Origin: Bromus sterilis
Taxonomy: Eukaryota > Streptophyta > Magnoliopsida > Poales > Poaceae
Assembly: GCA_950022295.1 (NCBI GenBank)
Contig: OX465598.1
Coordinates: 171,076,001-171,140,000 of the forward strand
Direction: 5' to 3'
Length of the DNA: 64,000 nt
The notes under the pieces: generated by a model
Told to the model about the DNA's origin: nothing
Database searches by the model: none
Seen by the model: the letters and a program-made list of their open reading frames with translations, nothing else
Part shown: piece after piece, positions 34,501-45,094 of the stretch
Layout: every line of letters begins with the position of its first letter
How positions within the stretch are numbered: the first letter of the stretch is position 1
Translations under genes and position numbers: made by a program

Positions 34501-35468
34501 AGAGGGAGAGTGTTGTCGACCATCAACTATCTTGATTACCGTTAACACACATTGTCACCTCATCCCTTTCAAGACACTCTATAAGAAGTAAGTTCAATTG
34601 TCGAATACTTAATCAACCGCAATTAGTGTTTCATGGGGAAAACCATTTATAACTCGTATATCAAATATACCTTCTCAGTGAATAACTATTCTAGCATTGG
34701 TTCTACCTTTAAAGTTCACAACTTTAACCATGATCTCATGACAGGTGAACGATTCTCCTTCATGACATAGTCTAGACACTGTCTTCGTAGCTGGGAAGAA
34801 GAGGATGCTATCTTTCCGGTTATCGCAAAGTAACCAGGCATTCAGTAGTCCAAGTTGTACACAAGGTGTTCATGTATCCTATACATTTTCCAAGTGACTT
34901 TCTTAGCAGGTTGTTCCTTCCACCATGGTTGATAGAAACCACGTACATATACTCATATTCCATTATTCTGATTTGTGACTTGGTGCTTGCAAGTTCACCT
35001 AGCAAGTCATACATGTTGGTGTCGTTAACATGCATTCACAATTCAGATTCCATAGAATGGAGTACGTGTATTGGACAGTCATTCATAACTGATGGTGAGT
35101 ACGATACTCATCATCATCTTCCTTAATTACGGAGTTATCAGGTGTATCTCCTAGCAGTTCTCGTATTACGTTTAGCAAGACATTACCGATGAGTATGTCT
35201 CTAACGGTGTTGGTAACAATCAATGCAGTAAGACCCATTTACCTTAAGTTCTACATAACACTAAAAGATCCATAGTTATAAACATTGGGTAAGACATTAT
35301 CTACAATGATATTTTCTAAGACATGAAGATTAAGTTCATAATATGGAGTTCATGTTTTAAAACAATTCTGGAACTCCCACTCAGACAAACATCCCTCATA
35401 GTTTATTCAAAGTGATTACACGATCCTTGAAGAACATATCTCCCCCGATCGTCATGACCATCAGTATG
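31581..35468 (-). other. C interior, left part: AT-rich, no recognisable gag-pol
   Basis: 3.9 kb of AT-rich sequence directly inside the 3' LTR. It begins with the PPT (31581-31593, sense caagtgggagaa). I looked for Copia integrase, RT (YVDD) and RNase H motifs on the minus strand and found only short unlike frames (such as 33213-33398 and 34820-35035). Motif agtgggag recurs many times. It ends with gtatg (35464-35468), the TSD of element A. Confidence 0.6.
32588..32807 (-). repeat. Five tandem copies of a ~52-bp unit with PPT-like cores
   Basis: Units start at 32588, 32640, 32692, 32747 and 32797 (spacings 52, 52, 55, 50). Each begins gctcccactca on the plus strand, that is, TGAGTGGGAGC in element sense, close to the functional PPT of C. 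The remainder of each unit (atatgt...acatat...aggat) is less conserved. Confidence 0.8.
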
Positions 35469-36613
35469 TGTTGACACACGAACACGTCACGTGTACCCTC
35501 GACGCTGGGGGTGATGCACCGCAACTCACGTCGAAGGAGGTCCGTCCGGTAGCGCGATACGCAAGACAACCGGCGGACGCTTTTGAGCACCCGAAACCCC
35601 ACACGCCTGGGAGGAACCCCGTCTGGGCGCACGGCGGCTATGGGATTCCCTAGGTCGACCTTATCGCCCCGAGAACTCTCGTAGATTGTTGCCCTGCAAG
35701 GACAAGAACAAACGAAGAACGAGGTAGAAGATACGTGGAAAGTAGACGAAATTAGGGTTTAGATGTGTTTGCGATTGTATGTTGCCTCAATCGGCCGTCA
35801 CCTCATCTATATATGAGGAGGCTGGACTTCCCGTATAATAAAAGGACTTCAAATCTCGTACAAAACTTTCCAAACTTAACCGAACTCGGATTACAAGTGT
35901 GCCTGAGACAGCGGTTCGGTTTTCGGTAGTTTTGGGGTTGTAAATGACCTCGGATGAAAAAACTCAAAACTTCAAAGTTGTAGCCCTCAAAATTTCCAAG
36001 AACTTTCAAGTTGAACATTGTTTGATTCGGAGCCGTTTTGGAAGGTTTTTGAGCTTATTTCTACCTCAGGTCGGAGAAAAACGCGAATCTGGAAAGTTTT
36101 CCCGAATCCCGTCGCCAAAATCATACATTCGTCGTCATTTGGACGTCCGACCCGTCGGACGTCCGATCCCCGTCGTACTTCTGGTCAAAATCTGAGGTCT
36201 ACTGACCTTTCCCGTCGGATTTCCGTTTTCCGTCGGACGTCCGAATTTTCCTGGGAAGTTCTCAGACTTTTTCTGCAGCAGCACACGGTTTCGGCCGTAA
36301 CTTTTTCATACGAACTCGGATTTGGACGTTTCAAATATCAAAATCGACCGGTTCGACGAGCCGAAACCCCCCCCCCATGTAGAACATTTTTCCATTTGAT
36401 GATGTCTTGATGGCCTAATTTTCATAATAGTACTTGGAAGGCCAGGATCCTATCGCTTCCAACATTGTTTCGGCCTCCAAGAGGGAATCGGATGAAGATG
36501 GCTCGAACTACAAAGATGTTCATATCGATGATACCAAACTTTTTCATGTAGAACACTTTCATTTGAAGCCATCTTGTATATGAATATTTCCGTGCCAAAA
36601 ATTGGTGTCAACA
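35469..36613 (-). mobile_element. A 3' LTR
   Basis: 1145 bp, plus-strand start tgttgacacacg and end ggtgtcaaca. The PPT on its right (minus-strand acaggggggatg, 36614-36625) identifies it as the 3' LTR. It is shorter than the other LTR, partly because it lacks the 16-bp repeats at 56463-56510. Confidence 0.9.
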
Positions 36614-36794
36614 CATCCCCCCTGTTTTTCGGCAAAACTTGTGTGCCGAATAATAATTTGTACCACATAGGATATAAGGACGATGTCAACACTCCATCGT
36701 CCATGCATACTCTTAGGGAGATAAACGTATATCAGCCATGCTTTGTTCTTAGGGCGATAATCACATATCGGCCATTGTTTATTCAAGCTTCTTG

Positions 36795-38546
36795 TCACAC
36801 ACTTGGGTGGTGCTTCTTCAAATACTTGCCATTGAGAGCTTTAGGCAACATCGTTCTTTGTATGGATTCCACCAAATACGAGTTTCCTGGAACTATTCTT
36901 ATAATCTTGAAAGGCCCTTCCCAGCTTGGTGACCACTTTCCGAATTTTCTATCTTTTGCACCAATTGGTAGAATCACCTTCCATACAAGATCTCCAATCT
37001 GAAAATTCTTCAACTTTACTTTCTTATTATAAGTTCTTGCCACCCTCAACTTATCCTTTTATATGGCCTTTAACGCAGCCAAACGCTTATCGGTGACCTC
37101 ATCAATATTATCCATCATCAAATTATAAAAGTCCACCGCTGATAAATCATTTTGTTTGGCTATCCTCAAGGCATTCAAATTAACCTCCACGGGCAAAACA
37201 ACTTCTTGACCATCTACAAGCTCATATGGAGTTACCTTCGTATGACCATGCCTTGAAATCATATGTGCCCACAAAGCTTCAGACAATAACTCATGCCATA
37301 TCCTTGGATTATCTTCAATTTTCTTCTTGATGAGCTTGATCAATACCTTATTACAAGATTCAACTTGTCCATTAGCTTGGGCATAATACGGGGAGAATTG
37401 AGCAACTTTATATTGTAAGATTTGGCAAATTCGCTAACTTGATGTGCCATGAAAGACGAACCTTGATCCGTAGTCAATGTTGGAGGGATGTCGAATCTAT
37501 GAATAATATGCTCGGTTATAAATTTAATTACCTCCACATGTGTCATATTCTTGAGAGGTACTGCTTCAGACCACTTGGTAAAATAATCAGTTGCCACCAA
37601 CACAAACCGATGCCCCTTTGAGGAGGAAGGATGAGTTTGTCCAATGAAATCTAATCCCCAACCTCTGAAAGGCCACGTCTTAATAATAGGATGTAACATA
37701 GCAGCAGGAACCAACTGAATATCACCAAACTTTTCACAAGCTTCACATCCTTTGTAGTACTTGAAGCAATCACTAATCATAGTCGGCCAATAAAATCCAG
37801 CACGTCGCAATAACCACTTCATCTTTGGAGCCGATTGATGAGTACCACATATTCCTTCATGTACCGCTCCCATAGCAACTCTCGCTTGATCATCATCCAA
37901 GCACTTTAAAGAAACATCATCAACCGTTCGGCGATAAAGGTCATCATCTCTCAACTCATACTTAAAAGATATACGCCGAACAATCATGTCCACACTTTTA
38001 CTAGGATCACGCCAATAATCAATAATGGGCTTCCTCCAATCTTGATTTTCACCTGCACTAGATATCTCATTAGTGGCTGAAGTAGTAAGTTCTAATTCGT
38101 CCTCTTCTATGCTGGCAAGGCAAGATATTGGTTCTTGAGAAATATGAAACATGACACGATCAACATGATAACCAGATGCTTGTTGTGCCAATTCATTTGC
38201 TTTCCAATTGTCATGTCTAGGTACATGAGCAATACTAAAATGATCCAAAGTAGAAACTACATCTAGACATTTATCAAGATAAACATTGAGTGATTCATCA
38301 AAACATTTAAACACTCCAGAAACTTGCTGCACTACCAATAATGAATCACCAAAATCCTCAATATGTGTAGCACCTATATCAAGCAAAAGCTTTGAACCGA
38401 ATAATAACATATTCAGCTTTGATTGTTTGTGCAACAATATTCTAAGCATGACGAGGCTTCAAAATAGCACCATGAGGAGATATAAAAGCAATACCAAAAC
38501 CTTGGCCGTTGCTACAAACTAAACCACCAAAATATAATCTCCATGG
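36795..38546 (-). pseudogene. pol: A pol remnant: RNase H and integrase
   Basis: The RNase H domain begins near 38546 (WRLYFGGL, where the first catalytic Asp of the usual FDGS is Gly) and continues through stops to GDSLLVVQQV and NWKANELAQ. The integrase has its HHCC finger (HEGICGTHQS ... CEACEKFGD), first Asp in WGLDFIG and second in TTDQGSSF. A one-base shift near 37396 moves the catalytic Glu (GQVES) to the next frame, and a TAA interrupts at 37059-37061. The C-terminal domain (IGDLVWKVILP) ends at 36795. Two integrated copies of the Tat type of RNase H have been described in this lineage; only one is seen here. Confidence 0.85.
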
Positions 38547-38977
38547 CACTAATGAGACAAGGTTCATAAAAATATTATGCTCAATAATAAAAACACCAAT
38601 GATTTGGCTTCTCATAGATTCAAATTATCTATATCATACCTAGCCAAAGCATAATCCCACTCACCAATTCTTCAACTTATGAATTGGTACATGCAACATA
38701 TTTTTAACGAATGTACACCTTGTCTCAATCTCCAACAAAACTAAGGACGGTGATTAGAAAACCACACCAGCCATGTTTAGATGTATTCTTAGGACGATAG
38801 AACAAACATCGGTCATTAGTATAAACGACATATAGAATTCATCCACCAAAGCATATATAGCCGAAACAAGCAAATGAAATAACAAATCAAATATTTCGGC
38901 CCCTTGAATCAGCAACAAGAATGTAACTAATCAAATGTATAGTGACTTGGTAATCCCCTATCATGATGTAAGAAATT
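38547..38977 (-). other. A spacer where protease and RT would be expected
   Basis: 430 bp of AT-rich sequence between the end of gag and RNase H. No DTG/DSG-type protease motif, YxDD or LDxYSG motif occurs on the minus strand. A complete protease-RT would need about 1.8 kb, so it was deleted or the family never carried it. Confidence 0.65.
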
Positions 38978-41202
38978 TTATTGCATCCATGGATCAAAAT
39001 AAGTCCATGGAGGGTAACCAATCGTACCTGAGGATGAATTCCATGATAAAGGCATCAATGACATGTTTGAAGAATATGAATGATGTGCTAATTGAAGATT
39101 CCGGTTGGATGATGGAAACCTTCGGTTTAATATTTTATGAGATGATTTCTCCTTCTTCACTATGGTTGTATTCTCTAAAATAGAAGCTTGCACATCATTT
39201 TTGGTTTGACTGTTCTTCTTGGGATCCCATGCCATATTCTGCTTTTCGAGTTCTCGTGCACTGAGCTTTTGCAATCTCTTCTTCTGCCAATACGATAAAC
39301 CAAGTGGACACCTCGACTGTGATTCTTTTTCAAGCAATGGCAATTCCTTTTTTACCTTGTGCACTCTCATCTCCTTTTGTTCATATTTGGAATCTTGATT
39401 TTGAAGATTTGTTTTCTCCTCTTCTTTGCCTTTAGCAGCCAGTGTCAACACTTTCATTGGCTCTTTATCATTTGAAATAAAATCTGATGTGGCACATTCA
39501 CGACCATCCCTTTTGACACGATATACTTGCTTGACCATCTCTTTCTTCTTCCTTGAGCTCCGGACCGATTCCCTTTGATTGAAACGGTCTTTGTTATGCA
39601 ATTGTTCATCAAATGTGGACCGTCTTGGAGCTGCATAATCTTGATGAGACGGTTCAAAATAAGATGGATAATGTGCCCTAGAATTATGCCTGCCCCGTGA
39701 TGGATATTGATTCATATAAGCATAAGGAAGTATCCATGACGCTTGTATTGGTGACCCAAAATAAGGATATGAGTATGATGTATTGAAATTATCACTTTGC
39801 CAATACCGGTCTTCAGATTTGCGCCTAGGGGGTGATCTTGATGCTTTTGAATTATTTGGCCGATGAGCAATTTTCTCCTCACTTATCTTCTGATATTTTT
39901 GCAATAGCTGCGCGAAAGTGAATTTCCGCTTTTTACCTTTGCGTTTAACTCGGCCTTTGCTTTCTTTGATTTTCCTTGCATCGATCTTTGGATTTTCTTG
40001 CTGCCCCCCAGTGCTCGGCGTCTTAACTTTGACAGAATCCTTGCCTTCAAGAATATCATCATTGCGCTCATGAATAATTTGTGTGCTTGAAAGCTTGATC
40101 CCATCACTTGCAGTTGTTACCTTCTTACCTTAAAATGAATCGGCTTGAAGCAGTCGATGAAAAAACTTTCTGCCATCATGACCAATAGGAATAGCATGAT
40201 GATCCCTTGGTGTTTTAACAAGTTTCAATCGTCCGCTACCAATGGCCGATTTAACTATTTGACGAAACATATGGCAGTCCTCAAAATTCTGCTTGAACGA
40301 ATCATGTAACTTACAATACATTCGTCCTTGGATTGATGGCTTAACATGGTGATCAAGAATTCTAATATATTCATTCTTCAACAACAGATCAAAGATCTGA
40401 TCACACATATTTGAATCTAAGGTAATCTTTTTGCTTTCTAGCCGATCTTGGTGCGAGAACGGCTTTGGAAGTAAGCAAACGAATGGTTCAGATTTTGTAT
40501 CACCCCATTCGGTTATGCATTGTGCTTCGCACTCCATCTCCGATGACTTTGAATAAGAATTTATACAATCATCGGTTTTCTCAAAAGATTCAAATCTTGG
40601 CTTTATTTTTCTGAAAATAAAAACTGTTATAACATATATGTCTCACTTCAGACCAAATGAAAGTCAAGTATGAAACTAGCAAAGCTATCCATGTATATAT
40701 AAACTTTAAATAAAACAATGGAAAACACTTTTGCTGCAATAATAAGTCACTATAGGTCTTTCTAAATGGCAAAAAATTGTTGTCCGATATGTTTTGTTAT
40801 AATTGTATTGCTAACAAGTAAATTATCCTTCTTCATTGGTCTCTCAAGATTTGTTATAAGAATTTCTCTAATAGATGCATCAACAATAAAGTTATGACCA
40901 AATCTGAAAATAGATAAATTACTTGCTACACATACCTCGACATACACATTGGAAGAGCATGATGGTTCTGTGAATTGAACAATAGTTTGCTCCAGTTTTG
41001 GATGACTCTCCAACGTCTTCTCCTTATCTTTATCTTTGCTACATGCTTCATCACTCGATTGATCATCAAGGGAACTTTGCTCAATTGCACGCTTGTGTTC
41101 TTGATGTTCATGATTAACCAAACTTTGTTCGGCCATATCACTTTGTTCTTGATGCTCATCAATTTCTGTGGCACAAAACTCATAGGGCAGGAAATAGGTT
41201 CC
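38978..41202 (-). pseudogene. gag: A gag, C-terminal part
   Basis: Continues gag after the B insertion (GTYFLPYEFC at 41202 leftward). It includes a charged segment, then from 40537 a zinc-knuckle-like block (YCKLHDSFKQNFEDC) and HRLLQADSF with a stop at 40130-40132. The frame continues in the same register into a Lys/Arg-rich basic tail (CPLGLSYWQKKRLQKL) ending at 38978. The stretch 40935-40611 (minus) has a consensus donor (gag/gtatgt) and acceptor (ttttattttcag) and may be an intron. Tat-lineage gags have this late C-x2-H-type element and basic tail. Confidence 0.7.
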
Positions 41203-41207
41203 CTTAG

Positions 41208-41654
41208 TGACGGGGATCAACCCCGGCAAATCCCATGGTCAGGGACCCTGGGTTAGTCATGAGACGCACAGGTTGGACGATAGCTCGTCGGCAAACAGGA
41301 GGACACGTTCCTGCTCGATATTATTGATGAGGGAGATGCGATTACAGTGGATGCCAAGGCTAGAGCGCTCAAGGCTAGGGTTACAGATGATATTGGATGC
41401 CTTTGGCGTCGTCCCTCCTAGCCCTTATATACTGGGCTAGGTCTCGGGGAGTTCATCTACGTTTACAGGTAAGCTTTCCTAACCCTAGCTTGCTCCGTAC
41501 GACAGGTCTTCGCACCTTCCTTGTGAGTCGCAGACTCCTACGTCGGTGCCAATTAGCGGGCCACGGTGGGTCCAGGCAGGTCTTCATGGGCCTTCTATCT
41601 TCAGGGACACCGGGTAGGCCTATCTGTAGGAGTCGTGGGGTCACCCCCTCGTCA
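41208..41654 (-). mobile_element. B 3' LTR
   Basis: 447 bp, plus-strand tgacggggatcaacc to cccctcgtca. The PPT on its right (41655-41668) makes it the 3' LTR. Confidence 0.94.
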
Positions 41655-42827
41655 GTAGCCCCCGAGTGCCTGGGGGACTCGAAGAGTGGCGCAGGGACTC
41701 GAGTACATCCATTTGTCGGTCGTTTTTATGCGCAGTACAACCGCGGGTCGCTGGCAGTCTGGTGGCCATGACAAAACCTGTTTCGAGGGATGCTAAGCTG
41801 AAAGGGCCCAAGGAGTCGACTGGTCGAGCCTTGGTGAATTGCGCTAGTGGAAAATATCGCAGTAGCCCAATCAAACCCACGTCCCTCGACGTGAGCTTGG
41901 AACACTGGTGTCGAGCAAAAGTCCTGCCGCTTTAGGTCTTACGGTGTTCATTTGCCGCCAGTAATGTGCATAGCCTAAGGCGCGTCCGCCCGGCTTTTTC
42001 TATCGTCTGCAGCGCATGCAAAAGGTTGGGAGTGAAATCGCTCTTCGGCAAGTCCCAGCCCGGCCGAACTTCGCAGCGGGGTCTTACCTACACGCTAATC
42101 TTGCGTGGCATCTGGGCATAGTGTGTCGTGTTCCAGGAATGTGTATTTTTGAGGCGCGGAGCCTAATAGTATTGCACCCACTTGGAACAAAACAGCAAGC
42201 GAGTTGTTCACTTATTCACCCGCGGGGCTTGTTTCGAGTGCTCCGGCGAGGGGTTCTTCGCGAGTGGTCACTCGAATGTCGTTTCGGCTCTTGAGGTGAG
42301 GAAGCACCTGAGACTCTTAGCGCTGTATGATCTTGGCGAATGCATGTTTGTCTTGTGTCGGGTTGAGGGAGCACCCGAGACTCTCGTGAGTGCGAGTGGT
42401 CACTCGAGCACATTGCTGACTTTTGGGCGGCTGCTCACCTAAGGCTCGGTTTTGAGTGGGTACGCTCCCGATGGGAGTTTAAATATATTTGAAAAATGTG
42501 TTTAAGAAATCATACTTGATGTCTGTCGGTATTCTTCGCCGCTTGTCAGGATAACGATGCCTCTGTTTGATGGCTGTCAGGGATGCTCCGCCAGTGAACC
42601 GTCACGTCTTCATGACCGGTCATAATGATGACCGCTGTGGCGTGCGGCAAGCGCTGGTTGAGTTTCCGATACGTGCGTTGGAAACGCGTGTGAATTGACG
42701 CGTCTCACGCACAGTGCGTCTCGTGGGAAAGCATCTTGGCCTTGGTATCTGAGACGTCTATGACGTTTGGTCTTTGAATTAATTGTTTTTGTCGTCTTGG
42801 CTTCTCTGTGCTGGGAGATTTTTTTTC
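41655..42827 (-). other. B 3' non-coding region next to the LTR
   Basis: Begins with the PPT (sense cactcgggggctac, 41655-41668). The rest is GC-rich sequence without a convincing gene in either direction. A phrase gagtggtcactcga occurs twice (about 42260 and 42396), with cacc(t/c)gagactct nearby each time, so a short duplication is likely. The right end runs into the promoter of the antisense ORF. Confidence 0.65.
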
Positions 42828-42835
42828 TATAAATA
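42828..42835 (+). promoter_or_regulatory. TATA box of the antisense B3-like gene
   Basis: tataaata lies 83 nt upstream of the ATG at 42911 and is followed by a pyrimidine-rich leader (cttcc/ctctt) typical of plant gene 5' ends. It is antisense to element B, so it would drive the cargo ORF and not the element. Confidence 0.55.
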
Positions 42836-42910
42836 AGCCTTTCTCTTTCACGGCGTTTCGCCTCTATCCAGCTTGCTGCTTTGCCTCTTCCTTCTTCTCT
42901 TGTTCCTCTC

Positions 42911-43527
42911 ATGTCTCCCAAGCGAGGTGTTGGCCGTGACCGTGTTCGTCGTGGCCGTGGTGGCCGTACTCCACGCTCATGCCGTGGTGGTCGCCATGGT
43001 ACGGCGCCAATGCCTTCCTCCTCTCCCTTGGAGGAGGGATTCTGGCGCTATGATTTTCTTTTACGCGTTCACGGCCAGAGCGCCAATCGCGTTCTTCTTC
43101 CCTCTGCTTTTTCCTCCATTGTCTCTGAACGTGGCTTAGATGGCTTGCTTCTGCATCTTCAAGGGAGCTGTCGATCTCCTTCCTATGTTGACTTGGAGGT
43201 TGATAGCTCCCGCTTGATTTTTCTTGGCTCTGGTTGGATTTTTTTGCTCGGCGGTTGAATTTGCGAGATGGCGATATGCTCAGCTGTCGTTTTGACGGCG
43301 AAAGTACTGTCACTGTCCGTGAGTTCGACCCGAGCGGCAACAGCATTGATCCGCACTGGCAGGAGTCGAGCAGCGACATCTCCACAAGGTTGAGGAGTCC
43401 TACGCCTGCATCTTCTACAGCTCTGTCTTCTGGCGACTCCTCAGGTGGTGATGCCGTCTCCATCAGCTCCGAAGAGGACATCAACGTCAAGCCGTCGATC
43501 AAGCGGGCGCGCCAAGCAACCTTGTAG
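42911..43527 (+). pseudogene. B3-domain-like protein gene carried antisense in element B, frameshifted
   Basis: B3 domains are plant-specific DNA-binding folds of transcription factors (ARF, RAV, REM, VAL groups). The ORF from 42911 begins with an Arg/Gly-rich tail (RDRVRRGRGGR), then FWRYDFLLRVHG, NRVLLPSAF and a GSGW motif. Near 43236-43242 a run of seven T carries a one-base frame change; the next frame (43234-43527) continues FFARRLNLRDGDMLSCRFDG and VREFDPSGN, then a Ser-rich tail with KRAR near the end. Order and spacing (LP-x-F, GW..F, L..GD..xF/CR.DG, V..FD..G) are those of a REM-like B3 domain of about 100 residues. The assignment is from motif order by eye. Antisense ORFs in the 3' region of Tat elements are known; a B3-like product is my inference. 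Confidence 0.65.
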
Positions 43528-44172
43528 AACTGGAGGCGGCCTCATCTTCGCCGGCAACTCGGAGAAGATGTTGTGCAGCCGGAGAAGAAAGCGTGCAGCT
43601 GCAGCTTGGAGAAGAAGCTGGTGGAGCATTGACAAATAAGTCGAGCTTCACCCTTTTTTATGTCATTGACATCCTCTGCTAGCTTCCTTTTTCCTTTGTC
43701 TGTGGTGATGCCCTTGTATCAGAGTCGATTACCCCTCATGGGCACACATGTAGAAGTCTTAATTCCTTGGGTAATTCCCTCTTGTAACAGGAGCTGCCTT
43801 CTATCCAAATGTAGTTGAGTCCTTTTATACCTTTATGGCTGACTTCAAGCTGTGGTTGAGATCTTGCAATAAACTGTGTTTTCGAGTCCTGTGATGCACT
43901 GTCTTCGACTCCTTCTGATAGCGCAGAATGTCTTCGATTCCTCCCGTGATTCACTGACTTTAACTTTCTAGTGTGTTCTATCGGGTGCGTGACAGCGCTC
44001 CCGATGGGAGTAGCCCCCGAGGCTACGTTTGAGTTGTAGAGTTAAACGTAGGCTTAAAACTTTGCGTATTTCCTCGCGGTTCAACTCTGGAGTAGTCCCC
44101 GAGTCTTGGTTGTTTGTAGTCCGGGTGAAGACTTGAAGATTGCTAACTTGGTGTTTTTGAATAGGACCGTAG
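43528..44172. other. Region between the B3-like ORF and the array
   Basis: A short open frame on the plus strand (to 43639) carries basic residues (CSRRRKRAAA) and may be a further shifted piece of the cargo gene's tail. The remainder to 44172 has no ORF; it includes gtagcccccgag (44021-44032), an exact copy of the PPT core of B. Confidence 0.5.
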
Positions 44173-44175
44173 TGT

Positions 44176-45013
44176 GTCTCGGGGAATGCTTATGCCTGAG
44201 CCCCCGAGTTTTTAAGGTGAGCTCGCGTAGGTGGTGATAGCGTCTCTCGGGGGGATTTTGTGCTTAAGCCCCCGAGTGCTTTGGTTAAGATCGCGTAAGC
44301 GATGATAGCGTCTCTCGGGGGGATTTTATGCTTAAGCCCCCGAGTGCTTTGGTTAAGATCGCGTAGGCGATAGCGTCTCTCGGGGGGATTTTATGCTTAA
44401 GCCCCCGAGTGCTTTGGTGAAGATCGCTTAAGTGGCGGTAGCGTCTCTCGGGGGGATTTTATGCTTAAGACCCCGAGTTCTTTGGTTAAGATCGTGTAGG
44501 CGATAGCGTCTCTCGGGGGGATTTTATGCTTAAGCCCCCGAGTGCTTTGGTTAAGATCGCGTAGGCGATAGCGTCTCTCGGGGGGATTTTATGCTTAAGC
44601 CCCCGAGTGCTTTGGTGAAGATCGCTTAAGTGGCGATAGCGTCTCTCGGGGGGATTTTATGCTTAAGCCCCCGAGTGCTTTGGTGAAGATCGCTTAAGTG
44701 GCGGTAGCGTCTCTCGGGGGGATTTTATGCTTAAGCCCCCGAGTGCTTTGGTTAAGATCGTGTAGGCGATAGCGCCTCTCGGGGGGATTTTATGCTTAAG
44801 CCCTCGAGTGCTTTGGTTAAGATCGCGTAGGCGATAGCGTCTCTCGGGGGGATTTTATGCTTAAGCCCCCGAGTGCTTTGGTGAAGATCGCTTAAGTGGC
44901 GATAGCGTCTCTCGGGGGGATTTTATGCTTAAGCCCCCGAGTGCTTTGGTTAAGATCGCGTAGGCGATAGCGTCTCTCGGGGGGATTTTATGCTTAAGCC
45001 CCCGAGTGCTTTG
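44176..45013 (-). repeat. Tandem array of 65/68-bp units with a duplicated 266-bp block
   Basis: Twelve copies of cgtctctcgg-type cores (one reads cgcctctc) at 44241, 44310, 44374, 44442, 44507, 44572, 44640, 44708, 44773, 44838, 44906 and 44971. Two unit types occur: A (65 bp, with aagatcgcgtaggcgatag) and B (68 bp, with aagatcgcttaagtggc). Units 4-7 and 8-11 have the same order B-A-A-B and the same diagnostic variants (ggcggtag, gtgtagg, gcgtagg, ggcgatag), so a 266-bp four-unit block was duplicated. In element sense each unit contains gcactcgggggct, shared with B's functional PPT. Lies in the 3' untranslated region, directly after pol. Confidence 0.92.
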
Positions 45014-45094
45014 AGATGGCGGTATTTGGGCAACATTTATTTTATTGCGGTGGAGCGGCTACATGAGTTGTCAGTCATGTCTGACCGATGGGGA

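Noticed and set aside
41207..41935. Several plus- and minus-strand ORFs of about 80-120 codons in and next to B's LTRs
   Set aside because: They occur twice because the LTR is duplicated, and they overlap the LTR boundaries.
44176..45013. CRISPR-like regular repeat array
   Set aside because: Units are contiguous tandem copies with no unique spacers, and it lies in a plant retrotransposon; it is a minisatellite-type array.
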